DNA of 64,000 nucleotides from Rossellomorea marisflavi (GTDB taxonomy: Bacteria > Bacillota > Bacilli > Bacillales > Bacillaceae_B): the NCBI RefSeq assembly GCF_001274775.1, contig NZ_LGUE01000001.1, forward strand, positions 62,001 to 126,000. The letters are read 5' to 3'. A model generated the notes under the pieces. The model was not told the DNA's origin. It saw nothing but the letters and a program-made list of their open reading frames with translations, and ran no database searches. A program made the translations under genes and the position numbers. Positions 26,624 through 35,326 of this stretch are shown here, one piece after another. Position 1 is the stretch's first letter, and every line of letters begins with the position of its first letter.

Positions 26624-26872
26624 TGTCCAGCTCCGGGGTCTTGAGGCTCGAGGTCATAAGTCAAGCCACTCAAAAAGGCAAAGAGCGCCTTTCCGGGTGA
26701 CTCGCCTTATGCTTGTCGCCTCAGGGCAAGCCCCCTCCGCTTTTCTATCTGTCTAGCTCCGGCGGGTTGCCCCTCGAGGTCATAAGCTGTGGAGGTCAAA
26801 AAGGCCAAAAGCGCCTTTCTGCCCACCCCATCTTATGCTTGTCGGGTCAGCCCAACCCGCCTGCGCTTTTCT
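26624..26872. repeat. Two further copies of the 126-bp-type structured repeat
   Basis: Two tandem copies (about 26624-26745 and 26751-26872) of the element arrayed at 4962-5810. They have GTCCAGCTCC / GTCTAGCTCC starts, CATAAG...CTTATG arms and new copy-specific inner hairpins. The second copy has GGCGGGTTG against CAACCCGCC, a perfect outer helix where other copies use a G-U pair. They lie between ytpR and sftA and contain no credible gene. Confidence 0.88.
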
Positions 26873-27004
26873 TGTTACATTCTATTTACATGGATGTTGG
26901 TTTCGACACATTTTTCTAACAATGTTCATTTTGTGGTGAAATGTCTCGAATTTTTCCGATGAACTGATAGAATGATAGTAAGTATGAAGGAAAGAGTGAT
27001 TGAC

Positions 27005-29659
27005 GTGAGTTGGATTAAGAAGATTATCGGGAAATTTTCTGATGTTGATGATAGTTATGAAGAGTATGTGGAAGATGAGGTGCAGCGCCCTGTCGGGAAG
27101 CAGGCTGGGAATCCGGCGGCCCCTTATCAGCGCGATGTCGAAGCACGGATGACCTATCAATATCCGAAGGGGAATTTCCGTTTTCCTTTGATCGGTGATG
27201 GGGAAGGGGGGAGCCGGGAAAGACGGACCCGGGAAAGACGGACCCGGGATCGTGATAAGAAAGAAGTCACGGAAAAGCAGCCCGAACGCCCTAAGCGTGA
27301 GAAAGAACGGGTGGAGCGTCCCCGCAAGGAGGCCCAACCCAAACCTGTACACCAATCAACGTCCGCACCGTCTAAAACGGTCACTTCAAAAGTACAGAAA
27401 GGGAAGGGGACCAGACCGTTCAAACCAACGGAAATCCCTTCACCTATCTATGGATTCAGGGAGCGGCCGATCAAAAAGCAGGAAGTCGAGTACGAACTGG
27501 GCAATTTTTTACATAGTCATCCACCGGCTTCGGTCAATGTACCGGATGTGAGGGAGGAGCCCCTGCCCGCTCCGCCTGCCCATCATGATGTACCGGAGGT
27601 CGAAGCCCGAACGGAAGAAGCGGTGGATTTTGAATTACATGAATCCAAGAGCCCTTCAGACGAACATGATGTGGCGCCGATTACCGAAACAGTGACAGAA
27701 GAAAGGTCAGAAGTTCTTTCATCCCCAGCCGCTGACGAAGAGGTTTTCGATGCAACAGGAACACTGGACATAACGGATGCCCCTGCATCTATCGGGGCTG
27801 TGGAGGAAAGGGAAGATGTCCGGTTTGAAGATCAAGGGGAATCAGCTCCTTCCGATGAGTATGTGGAACACGTTACGCCGGTTGTGAACACGGAAGAACC
27901 TATCGCCCCTTTGCATGCAGAATCCCGGGAGGATAGGGCTGAAGCTGTTTCAGAACATGATGCAGAAGCAGAAAGCGCCATGCCTGTAGACGAGTTCCAG
28001 GAAGAACGGAAGCAGAAGAAACGGACGCATCTGCCGTTCAATGTCCTCATGCTGAATCAGGATAAGCGGAGCATGTCCGAGCGCCGGCAACAGCCGGCTC
28101 CTTCTCCCAACGTGAGGGTTCAACGTCCACAGGTGGAAGAACCTGTGGAGGAGCAACCTGAACGTCAACATGAAATGGAACAGACTGTCGTTCAAGGGGA
28201 GGAAGCCGTAAAAAGCTATAGTGAGCTCAGCTCTTCCACCAAGACGTTAAATGAGTATGAGTTTCCGAGTCTGGAATACCTGAATCCCCCCGTATCCAAA
28301 ACGATGAGTGAAGAGTGGCTGGACACCCAGAGTGCACTCCTCGATGAGACCCTTCTGAACTTCAATGTAAGGGCGAGAGTCGTGAATGTGACTCAGGGTC
28401 CGTCGGTCACCCGCTTTGAAGTGCAACCTGAACCAGGAGTGAAGGTGAATAAAATCACTAACCTTTCTGATGATATCAAGCTGAGCCTCGCCGCCAAGGA
28501 TATCAGGATCGAAGCGCCCATCCCTGGTAAGCATACGATCGGCATCGAGGTGCCGAATCGGGACAGCCGTCCGGTATGCATCAGCGAAGTCATTGCGAGC
28601 CCTGCTTTCCAAGAAGCGGACTCCCCGCTTACAGCTGCACTCGGTCTTGATATTTCCGGTCAGCCCATCGTGACGGATCTCAGCAAGATGCCTCATGGAC
28701 TGATTGCCGGGGCCACCGGTTCCGGTAAGAGCGTGTGCATCAACTCGATCCTCGTCAGTCTTTTGTACAAATCATCGCCTGATGAGTTGAAGATGATGCT
28801 GATCGATCCGAAGATGGTGGAACTCGCTCCTTACAACCGCATTCCCCATCTTGTCAGCCCCGTCATCACCGATGTGAAGGCTGCAACCGCCGCCTTGAAG
28901 TGGGCCGTCGAAGAGATGGAGCGCCGCTACGAGCTCTTCGCCCATACCGGAGTAAGGGACATCAAGCGATTCAATGAGCTTGCCACAAAGAACAAGCAGT
29001 ATAGTGATAAGCTTCCTTACCTTGTGATCGTCATCGACGAGCTTGCCGACTTGATGATGATGTCGCCTGCCGATGTGGAAGAGGCCATCTGTCGCATCGC
29101 CCAAAAAGCAAGGGCATGCGGGATCCATCTCATCATTGCCACACAGCGGCCTTCAGTCGATGTCATTACCGGTCTGATCAAAGCCAACGTACCGACCAGG
29201 GTCGCCTTCTCCGTCTCATCTGCCGTGGATTCACGAACCATCATTGATGGAAGCGGAGCAGAACGACTGCTGGGGCGCGGGGATATGCTGTTCCTCGAAA
29301 ATGGGTCATCCAAGCCGGTCCGGCTTCAAGGCACGTTCGTCTCTGATGACGAAATCGATGACATCATCTCCCACGTCAGGGACCAGCGTGCACCCCATTA
29401 TCTTTTTGAACAGGATGAACTCCTGAAGAAGGCACAGGTCACGGAAGAAGAGGATGAACTATTCCTTGAAGCATGTGAATTTGTCGTCGATCAGGGGGGA
29501 GCCTCGGCATCCTCTCTTCAGAGGCGTTTCCGAATCGGCTATAACCGTGCAGCGAGATTGATGGAAATGATGGAGAATAATGGTATCATCTCTGAAGCAA
29601 GGGGAAGCAAGCCGAGGGATGTGCTGATCTCCGAGACAGAGCTGGAGACACTCGTCTGA
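27005..29659 (+). CDS. sftA: DNA translocase SftA (FtsK/SpoIIIE family)
   Basis: An 884-residue soluble FtsK-type motor that moves chromosomal DNA away from the closing septum. Residues 1-400 are a long, acidic, low-complexity linker with no membrane segments, distinguishing it from SpoIIIE. The motor follows: Walker [14 protein letters not shown] near residue 568, Walker [14 protein letters not shown] near 675, and a winged-helix gamma domain at the end ([19 protein letters not shown]). I chose the GTG at 27005 because [11 protein letters not shown] matches the SftA N-terminus; its AAGGA site is somewhat distant, and an upstream start at 26984 remains possible. Confidence 0.92.
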   Translation: MSWIKKIIGKFSDVDDSYEEYVEDEVQRPVGKQAGNPAAPYQRDVEARMTYQYPKGNFRFPLIGDGEGGSRERRTRERRTRDRDKKEVTEKQPERPKREKERVERPRKEAQPKPVHQSTSAPSKTVTSKVQKGKGTRPFKPTEIPSPIYGFRERPIKKQEVEYELGNFLHSHPPASVNVPDVREEPLPAPPAHHDVPEVEARTEEAVDFELHESKSPSDEHDVAPITETVTEERSEVLSSPAADEEVFDATGTLDITDAPASIGAVEEREDVRFEDQGESAPSDEYVEHVTPVVNTEEPIAPLHAESREDRAEAVSEHDAEAESAMPVDEFQEERKQKKRTHLPFNVLMLNQDKRSMSERRQQPAPSPNVRVQRPQVEEPVEEQPERQHEMEQTVVQGEEAVKSYSELSSSTKTLNEYEFPSLEYLNPPVSKTMSEEWLDTQSALLDETLLNFNVRARVVNVTQGPSVTRFEVQPEPGVKVNKITNLSDDIKLSLAAKDIRIEAPIPGKHTIGIEVPNRDSRPVCISEVIASPAFQEADSPLTAALGLDISGQPIVTDLSKMPHGLIAGATGSGKSVCINSILVSLLYKSSPDELKMMLIDPKMVELAPYNRIPHLVSPVITDVKAATAALKWAVEEMERRYELFAHTGVRDIKRFNELATKNKQYSDKLPYLVIVIDELADLMMMSPADVEEAICRIAQKARACGIHLIIATQRPSVDVITGLIKANVPTRVAFSVSSAVDSRTIIDGSGAERLLGRGDMLFLENGSSKPVRLQGTFVSDDEIDDIISHVRDQRAPHYLFEQDELLKKAQVTEEEDELFLEACEFVVDQGGASASSLQRRFRIGYNRAARLMEMMENNGIISEARGSKPRDVLISETELETLV

Positions 29660-29684
29660 GTGGAAGCATAAGGTAATATGTGGT

Positions 29685-29737
29685 ATCCTGTTGGTGACTT
29701 GATTGGAATGTGTCACTGACAGGATCCTCTTTATTTT
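29685..29737 (+). terminator. Terminator after sftA
   Basis: ATCCTGTTGGTGAC (29685-29698) pairs with GTCACTGACAGGAT (29712-29725) and is followed by CCTCTTTATTTT. Confidence 0.8.
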
Positions 29738-29824
29738 CCTGGCAGTTTCAGATGATCCCCGCGGGGGTACTATACCAAAGGGTTTCACCAGACGGGGAGA
29801 ACAACGAGTGGATAGGTGAGCAGA

Positions 29825-30454
29825 ATGGACGCAGAGAGAGGTTTACTGGATTTGACGGAGTACCGTCACCGTAAACAAATGATAGCAGAGGAACAGACCC
29901 GTGCGGTGTATGAGTCCGCCAAGGAGTTCTGTCGGCACGAACCAAATATCCGGGAAATCGTAAGGGCGAAGATGATCTTTACCAAGCGATTTGCCCCGGT
30001 GGAATCAGACAGCCTTACTGAAGACGTATTTTCAGAATGGCTTTTATTTGATTACAAGACAATCAAGGGGACCACACTGTTCTTCCAGTTTCTCCAGACC
30101 CAGGCCCTTTCGCCTTCACAGAAGACCTTGGGGGCTGTGATGATGACCTTGCCGTGGGAGCCTGTATCGGTTGAACATGAGAGCGATGACACCCTCTGCA
30201 TGCCGTTATTGGGCGATCACCGTGAGTGGTCCCGATTGAGGGGTAACACTTATTTAAAGAAGGACAGGATCTATTTTGTGAGGAAAGTCCCTCTGGTCAC
30301 CCATGAGTGGATACTAGGTCCCGTCTTTGAAGCGGGATCACCTGACATTGTGGACACGATGAAGATGCGATACGGTCAAAGGTATCAAGAAAATGGTGGT
30401 TTATGGAGGGCGTTCCTGAAAGAAGAAGCACCGGAATTCATTCTAACTGACTGA
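29825..30454 (+). CDS. Conserved hypothetical protein between sftA and murC
   Basis: A 209-residue cytosolic protein, not recognised. It starts MDAERGLLDLTEYRHRKQM and is mainly helical and charged in the first 70 residues, then contains VFSEWLLFDYKTIKGTTLF and KKDRIYFVRKVPLVTHEWIL, suggesting a beta-rich second half. The SEWLLFDY phrase resembles that seen in some SEC-C/YecA-associated proteins, but no Cys cluster is present. The ATG at 29825 has AGGTGAG upstream; a GTG at 29816 is in frame. It is independent of sftA because of the terminator at 29685. Confidence 0.75.
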   Translation: MDAERGLLDLTEYRHRKQMIAEEQTRAVYESAKEFCRHEPNIREIVRAKMIFTKRFAPVESDSLTEDVFSEWLLFDYKTIKGTTLFFQFLQTQALSPSQKTLGAVMMTLPWEPVSVEHESDDTLCMPLLGDHREWSRLRGNTYLKKDRIYFVRKVPLVTHEWILGPVFEAGSPDIVDTMKMRYGQRYQENGGLWRAFLKEEAPEFILTD

Positions 30455-30595
30455 AAATTTCCTTCTTCATGGTCACAGTTTTTAAAAGGTGGTATAATGT
30501 TTCAAGTTGACAGTGTTCACCATTGGTCCTTAATGGCAAAAAAATCATGATTTCATATAATGTTTTTAAGATAGACGATTGTTGGAGGTTCTATT

Positions 30596-31909
30596 ATGAC
30601 GATATATCATTTCGTAGGAATCAAAGGTTCGGGCATGAGCGCATTAGCCCAGATCCTTCATGATATGGATTATCAGGTCCAGGGTTCCGATGTAGAAAAA
30701 TACTTTTTCACCCAAAAAGCGTTGGATGATGCAAACATCAAAATCCTTCCTTTCCAAAAGGAAAACATCGGCGGAGATATGCATGTGATCGCCGGAAATG
30801 CATTCCCCGACACACATGAGGAAATCGTGGCAGCCAAAGAACTTGGCCTGCCTGTGACGCGTTACCATAAATTCCTCGGTGACTTCATGCAGGAATTCAC
30901 AAGCGTAGCCGTCACTGGAGCGCACGGGAAGACATCCACGACAGGTCTCCTCGCACACGTGATCAGAGGAGCGAAGCCGACTTCCTACCTGATCGGTGAT
31001 GGAACGGGTAAAGGGGAAGTGGATGCGAACTACTTCGTATTCGAAGCGTGTGAATACCGACGTCATTTCCTTTCATACTATCCTGACTATGCGATCATGA
31101 CGAATATCGACTTCGATCATCCTGATTACTTCGCCAATATCGACGATGTATTCTCTGCATTCCAGGAAATGGCCATGCAGGTGAAGAAAGGGATCATTGC
31201 GTGTGGGGATGATGAACAGCTTCAAAAGATCCAGGCAAGGGTTCCCGTCGTATTTTACGGCTTTGCCGAGGAGAATGACTTCCAGGCACGAAATGTAGCC
31301 CATGATGAAAACGGAACATCATTCGATGTGTTCGTACGCAACGAATTCTACGCGTCTTTCAAGATCCCGACTTACGGAGATCATAACATCCTGAACGCCC
31401 TCTCTGTCATTGCCCTTTGTCATTATGAAGAGCTTGATACGGCGATCGTACAGGAAAGACTGCAGACATTCGAAGGCGTCAAGCGCCGCTTCTCTGAGAA
31501 GAAGGTAGGCGGTCAGATCCTTGTGGATGATTATGCCCACCATCCGACGGAGATCACAGCCACACTTGATTCGGCCCGTCAAAAGTATCCGAATAAGGAT
31601 ATCGTCGCTGTCTTCCAGCCGCACACGTTCACAAGGACACAGACATTCCTTTCAGAGTTTGCTGAAAGCCTTCAGCTCGCTGATAAAGTGTATCTGTGCG
31701 AAATCTTCGGCTCTGCCAGGGAAAATCACGGAAAGCTTTCCATCCATGATCTTGAAACCAAAATCGATGGGTGCGAAATCATCGATGAGCGTGATACAAC
31801 CGCTCTTCTTCATCATGAAGACAGCGTGCTGATCTTCATGGGGGCAGGGGACATCCAGAAATTCCAGCAGTCCTATGAATCCGTTCTGAACGAACAGGTG
31901 GCAGAGTAA
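30596..31909 (+). CDS. murC: UDP-N-acetylmuramate--L-alanine ligase
   Basis: A 437-residue cytosolic Mur ligase that joins L-alanine to UDP-MurNAc using ATP, the first step of peptidoglycan stem-peptide assembly. The N-terminal UDP-binding [17 protein letters not shown] lies at residues 4-20. The ATP loop [10 protein letters not shown] lies near 107-116, the carbamylated Lys region near 185-195, and [11 protein letters not shown] near 311-321, which binds the third domain. Length is normal for Bacillus MurC. TGGAGG lies 8 nt before the ATG. A strong bidirectional terminator follows. Confidence 0.97.
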   Translation: MTIYHFVGIKGSGMSALAQILHDMDYQVQGSDVEKYFFTQKALDDANIKILPFQKENIGGDMHVIAGNAFPDTHEEIVAAKELGLPVTRYHKFLGDFMQEFTSVAVTGAHGKTSTTGLLAHVIRGAKPTSYLIGDGTGKGEVDANYFVFEACEYRRHFLSYYPDYAIMTNIDFDHPDYFANIDDVFSAFQEMAMQVKKGIIACGDDEQLQKIQARVPVVFYGFAEENDFQARNVAHDENGTSFDVFVRNEFYASFKIPTYGDHNILNALSVIALCHYEELDTAIVQERLQTFEGVKRRFSEKKVGGQILVDDYAHHPTEITATLDSARQKYPNKDIVAVFQPHTFTRTQTFLSEFAESLQLADKVYLCEIFGSARENHGKLSIHDLETKIDGCEIIDERDTTALLHHEDSVLIFMGAGDIQKFQQSYESVLNEQVAE

Positions 31910-31923
31910 TTCTGCATACAATA

Positions 31924-31957
31924 AAAAGCCATCCGCGAATGATCGCGGATGGCTTTT
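31924..31957 (+). terminator. Bidirectional terminator murC / ampS
   Basis: AAAGCCATCCGCGA and TCGCGGATGGCTTTT form a perfect 14-bp stem with T residues on both strands, between convergent genes. Confidence 0.92.
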
Positions 31958-31964
31958 CCTATGC

Positions 31965-33080
31965 TCATTTCAGGTTTTCGGGATTCAATCCTTCAAGTTC
32001 GGGGATGACGAACCGTCCATCTTTCCTGATAAGGACATCATCGAAGTAGATCTCCCCGCCGCCATATTCAGGGCGCTGGATCATGACCATATCCCAATGA
32101 ATATTGGAATGGTTGCCATTATAAGCATCTTCATAACATTCACCAGGGGTGAAATGGAAGCTGCCATCGATCTTCTCGTCAAAAAGGATGTCTTGCATCG
32201 GGTGCTGGATGAACGGATTGACGCCGATGGCGAATTCTCCCACATACCTTGCTCCTTCATCCGTATCGAAGATCTTGTTGATCCGGTCCGAATCATTCGC
32301 TTCCGCTTCTACGATCTTCCCATCCTTGAACGTAAGCTTGACGTTTTCGAAAGTAAAGCCGTTATAAGGCGACGGCGTGTTGTAGGAAATCACACCGTTG
32401 ACCGAGTCCTTCACCGGGGCACTGTATACTTCCCCGTCGGGAATATTCAACCGGCCGGCGCATTTGACCGCTGGTATATCCTTGATGGAAAACGTCAGGT
32501 CCGTGCCTTCCCCTGTCAGGCGCACACGATCCGTCCTGTTCATGAGATCGGCAAGGCTGTCCATGGCCGCATCCATCTTACTGTAATCGAGGTTGCATAC
32601 ATCAAAGTAGAAGTCTTCGAATGCCTCGGTGCTCATTTTTGCTAGCTGTGCCATGGATGAAGTCGGGTAGCGGAGCACGACCCATTTTTTCTTCGGTACA
32701 CGGATCTCCCTATGGACCTTTTTGCCGATCGTGTTGCCATGGATCCTCATCTTTTCGTCAGGAACATCCGATTGTTCGTTGATGTTATCTCCCGAGCGCA
32801 ACCCGATGTAGGCGTCCATCTGCTCCATCTTCCGTGCTTCGAAGTCGGCCATCATCTCATATTGTTCTTCTTGTGCACCCATGAGGAGGGAGCGGTCGAC
32901 AGCTGCGTCCTTGATGGTGACGAACGGGTACCCGCCTGCTTCATAGGCTTCCTTTACAAGGGCGGTGACGAGTTCGCGCTGCAGCCCGAAGTTCTCGATC
33001 AGGACTTTTTCGCCCGGCTGGAGCTGGACGGAGTAATTGATCAGGTTCTTTGCTAGTTTCTGGATCCTTGGATCTTTCAT
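31965..33080 (-). CDS. ampS: M29 family aminopeptidase (AmpS-like)
   Basis: A 371-residue leucyl aminopeptidase of the M29 (thermophilic aminopeptidase) family, slightly shorter than the usual 410 because the N-terminal arm is compact. Metal-site residues are in LTGEGTDLTFSI (near 193), the NIPDGEVYSAPVKDSVNG block (near 218, Glu ligand) and the C-terminal HSNIHWDMVMI (near 323, His and Asp). It removes N-terminal residues from peptides in the cytosol. GGGGGAAA precedes the ATG. Substrate preference is not evident. Confidence 0.9.
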   Translation of the reverse strand: MKDPRIQKLAKNLINYSVQLQPGEKVLIENFGLQRELVTALVKEAYEAGGYPFVTIKDAAVDRSLLMGAQEEQYEMMADFEARKMEQMDAYIGLRSGDNINEQSDVPDEKMRIHGNTIGKKVHREIRVPKKKWVVLRYPTSSMAQLAKMSTEAFEDFYFDVCNLDYSKMDAAMDSLADLMNRTDRVRLTGEGTDLTFSIKDIPAVKCAGRLNIPDGEVYSAPVKDSVNGVISYNTPSPYNGFTFENVKLTFKDGKIVEAEANDSDRINKIFDTDEGARYVGEFAIGVNPFIQHPMQDILFDEKIDGSFHFTPGECYEDAYNGNHSNIHWDMVMIQRPEYGGGEIYFDDVLIRKDGRFVIPELEGLNPENLK

Positions 33081-33224
33081 TGTGTTTCCCCCTAGTTATG
33101 TATTCCCTTCTATTTTACCCTAAATGCTTCAACCATGCGCCATCTGCCGTTTTGAATATACAGATATTTTTTTTGAAAGTAAAAAGAGGAATTATGAGAG
33201 AAAAGGAAGAAATACTAGTATAAT

Positions 33225-33249
33225 GTTTAATGAATTCATATGAGGGTAA
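33225..33249 (+). promoter_or_regulatory. SigmaB promoter of ytxG-ytxH
   Basis: GTTTAA (33225-33230), a 13-nt spacer and GGGTAA (33244-33249) match the sigmaB consensus GTTTAA-n12/15-GGGTAT. A TATAAT lies at 33219-33224. B. subtilis ytxGHJ is known to be sigmaB- and sigmaH-controlled. Confidence 0.75.
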
Positions 33250-33277
33250 AGGATTTCTATACATGGAGGTGTAGCAG

Positions 33278-33769
33278 ATGGAAATCATTCTTTATCTTAG
33301 TGTCGCAGTCATCGCGGTGGCATTCTTCGTCCTCGTGATCAGCCTCATGAAGACATTGAAGTCCCTCGGGACGACGCTCGACAGCGTGTCGACGACCCTG
33401 AACGGCCTTGAAGGTCAGCTGCAGGGAATCACGAAAGAGTCTACTGAATTGCTACATAAAACGAATCTTCTTGCAGAGGACATCCAAAAGAAATCCGAAG
33501 ACTTGAATACGGTCGTTTATGCAGTGAGGGATGTCGGACATTCGATCCAGAACCTGAATACGTCTGTGAAGAAGGTCAGCACGAACATCTCGTCTGAACT
33601 CGAACGTAATCAAGGCAGGATTTCCCAGGTGGTTCAGTGGGGCAATACGCTGATGGAACTTCGGGGCAAGTGGAAAGAACGGAAGGCTGTTGAACAACCT
33701 CCCGTACCAGCATCCGATGACATCGGCGCAAGGGAAAAAATGATAAAAAGAGCCAGATCTTATAATTGA
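33278..33769 (+). CDS. ytxG: General stress protein YtxG (DUF948)
   Basis: A 163-residue protein. Residues 2-24 form a membrane anchor ([20 protein letters not shown]). Then comes a long amphipathic region ([20 protein letters not shown]) typical of the DUF948 family, which resembles a coiled-coil methyl-accepting type helix. The tail is basic and Pro-rich. In B. subtilis ytxG is induced by general stress and at entry to sporulation. A good sigmaB promoter lies 28 bp upstream and GGAGGTG precedes the ATG. ytxH follows after 16 nt. Confidence 0.9.
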   Translation: MEIILYLSVAVIAVAFFVLVISLMKTLKSLGTTLDSVSTTLNGLEGQLQGITKESTELLHKTNLLAEDIQKKSEDLNTVVYAVRDVGHSIQNLNTSVKKVSTNISSELERNQGRISQVVQWGNTLMELRGKWKERKAVEQPPVPASDDIGAREKMIKRARSYN

Positions 33770-33785
33770 GAGGGGAATGAACATT

Positions 33786-34223
33786 ATGACACAGCAGTAC
33801 AATCAGCAAAATCCAAATCAAACCAATGACAGCAACATCAATTCGAAAGATTTCATCATCGGCACGTTGATCGGCGGTATCGTCGGGGCTGCAACCGCTC
33901 TTCTGCTCGCTCCAAAATCCGGTAAAGATCTTCGCAACGATATCAACGAACAGGCAGGCAACTGGAAAGAAAAGACGAGCCAGTGGAAGGACACGGCCGT
34001 TGAAAAAAGCAATGAATTGGCTGCAGCTGCCAAAGAGAAATCTTCTTCTTTGACAAAGACGGTTCAAGAGCAGTCCAACCAGGTAGTCGGTAAAATCAAA
34101 TCATACCGTTCCGGAAGTGCTGAAGGTGAGGAAGAAGTACCTGCAGAAACGGGCGATGTGAATCAAAAGCTTGAAGAAACGAAAAAAGCCTTTGATGAAA
34201 CAGAAAAAACATACAACAACTGA
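33786..34223 (+). CDS. ytxH: General stress protein YtxH
   Basis: A 145-residue YtxH-family protein. It has a hydrophilic Gln/Asn-rich N-terminus, a glycine-rich hydrophobic segment (FIIGTLIGGIVGAATALLLA, about residues 19-38), then the family hallmark PKSGKDLRNDI, followed by a long charged helix. It is probably membrane-associated, with the helical tail in the cytosol; its function in stress resistance is undefined. The ATG at 33786 is spaced 10 nt from GAGGGG, whereas the ATG at 33777 is too close. Confidence 0.9.
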   Translation: MTQQYNQQNPNQTNDSNINSKDFIIGTLIGGIVGAATALLLAPKSGKDLRNDINEQAGNWKEKTSQWKDTAVEKSNELAAAAKEKSSSLTKTVQEQSNQVVGKIKSYRSGSAEGEEEVPAETGDVNQKLEETKKAFDETEKTYNN

Positions 34224-34253
34224 TTTCGCCAACGCGTGGTCATTGATTGAAGG

Positions 34254-34290
34254 AACGGTGAAGTGATATGATGACTTCACCGTTTTTATT
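34254..34290 (+). terminator. Terminator after ytxH
   Basis: AACGGTGAAGT pairs with ACTTCACCGTT, followed by TTTATT. It partly separates ytxJ from ytxGH. Confidence 0.85.
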
Positions 34291-34311
34291 ATGCTGAAAG
34301 GAAGTTGGATA

Positions 34312-34626
34312 ATGAAAAAAATTGAAACCGTACAAGAATTCGAAAACCTCGCAGAGAGTCAGCCCCGCTTTTTCTTCATGAAGCATAGCCTGACATGTCC
34401 GATCAGCGGCAATGCGTTCAATGAGTACCAGTCGTTTTTAAACAAACACGGGGAAGAAGAGGGCTACTACCTCGCTGTTCAGGAAGCAAAGGAACTATCC
34501 AATCATATCGCGGAGAAGTTCGGTATCAAGCATGAGTCTCCTCAGGCCTTCCTTTTTATCGACGGGAAACCGGGATGGAATGCTTCCCACTGGAACATTA
34601 CAGAAACAGAACTTGATAAACTATAA
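34312..34626 (+). CDS. ytxJ: Monothiol redox protein YtxJ
   Basis: A 104-residue thioredoxin-fold protein of the YtxJ family, which is associated with bacillithiol redox chemistry. The single redox Cys lies in MKHSLTCPISGNAFNEYQ (about residues 22-39), a TCP monothiol motif instead of CxxC. The cis-Pro region is HESPQAFLFIDGKP. AAGGAAG lies 9 nt before the ATG at 34312. It follows a terminator, so it may be expressed partly by readthrough from the stress-controlled ytxGH unit. Confidence 0.9.
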   Translation: MKKIETVQEFENLAESQPRFFFMKHSLTCPISGNAFNEYQSFLNKHGEEEGYYLAVQEAKELSNHIAEKFGIKHESPQAFLFIDGKPGWNASHWNITETELDKL

Positions 34627-34637
34627 TCTGCATCCAC

Positions 34638-34668
34638 AAAAAAGCCTGAGAGGGCTTTTTTGTTTTTC
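34638..34668 (+). terminator. Terminator after ytxJ
   Basis: AAAAAAGCC and GGGCTTTTTT form the stem, followed by TGTTTTT. Confidence 0.85.
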
Positions 34669-34694
34669 CCCCTGGCTGACGCGCCTGTGCCAGG

Positions 34695-34719
34695 GTTTAC
34701 TTTCTTGTCGAAAGGGAAA
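34695..34719 (+). promoter_or_regulatory. Candidate sigmaB promoter of the second YtxH-like gene
   Basis: GTTTAC (34695-34700), a 13-nt spacer and GGGAAA (34714-34719) resemble the sigmaB consensus and the promoter before ytxG. Confidence 0.55.
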
Positions 34720-34758
34720 GGGTTTATATAACGATAATTCAAGGAGGAACACAATCCA

Positions 34759-35250
34759 ATGAATTCAACGAGAACCCGTTCGAGAAGTGGAAAGTTGATG
34801 AAAGGCATCATGCTGGGCGCGGCAGTAGGCGGAGCCATTGCCATGCTTGACTCTGGCACCCGACGGAGGGTGGCGACGAAGACGACGTCATGGAAGGATT
34901 CCACCATGGGCATGGTGGATCGTGTCCGGGAGGATCCATCCGGGGTGATGAATGATTGGCAGGGACGTTTGAAATCGGCTTCTGCTGTCCTGAAGGATGC
35001 CATCAATGATGCACAATCCCTGTATGAAAGAGTCAGTGATGACATTATTGAACCGGTTAAGGAGCAGTCTTCAGAGCTCATCGCATCGACCAAGGACGCC
35101 GCTGAGGACCTCCAGGAAATCGGCATGAAGGTGAAGGAAGCAGGGGAAGAAATCAAGGAAGATGAAGGGGCTCCAACGGCCTCATCTGATCAAGAATCGA
35201 TTCATCCGGTTGATCGTCCAAGCCCTGTTCCTGGGAAAATCGGTTCATGA
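34759..35250 (+). CDS. YtxH-like stress protein (second copy)
   Basis: A 163-residue paralogue-like protein of the YtxH type. It has an Arg/Ser-rich N-terminus, a short hydrophobic segment (LMKGIMLGAAVGGAIAMLDS, about residues 13-32), then TRRRVATKTTSWKDSTMGM, and a long charged helical region (EQSSELIASTKDAAEDLQE) with a Pro-rich end. The hydrophobic segment followed by a basic turn and a helix matches the layout of YtxH, but sequence identity is low. CAAGGAGG precedes the ATG. The upstream sigmaB-like promoter supports a stress role. Confidence 0.75.
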   Translation: MNSTRTRSRSGKLMKGIMLGAAVGGAIAMLDSGTRRRVATKTTSWKDSTMGMVDRVREDPSGVMNDWQGRLKSASAVLKDAINDAQSLYERVSDDIIEPVKEQSSELIASTKDAAEDLQEIGMKVKEAGEEIKEDEGAPTASSDQESIHPVDRPSPVPGKIGS

Positions 35251-35272
35251 CCGAACCTATCACATGAAGACC

Positions 35273-35311
35273 AAAACGCCGCGAACCCCGTTACAGGGTT
35301 CGCGGCGTTTT
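35273..35311. terminator. Bidirectional terminator between the YtxH-like gene and FtsA-like gene
   Basis: AAAACGCCGCGAACCC pairs perfectly with GGGTTCGCGGCGTTTT over 16 bp, with A/T-rich flanks on both sides. Confidence 0.9.
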
Positions 35312-35326
35312 ATGTGGCCGTATTTC

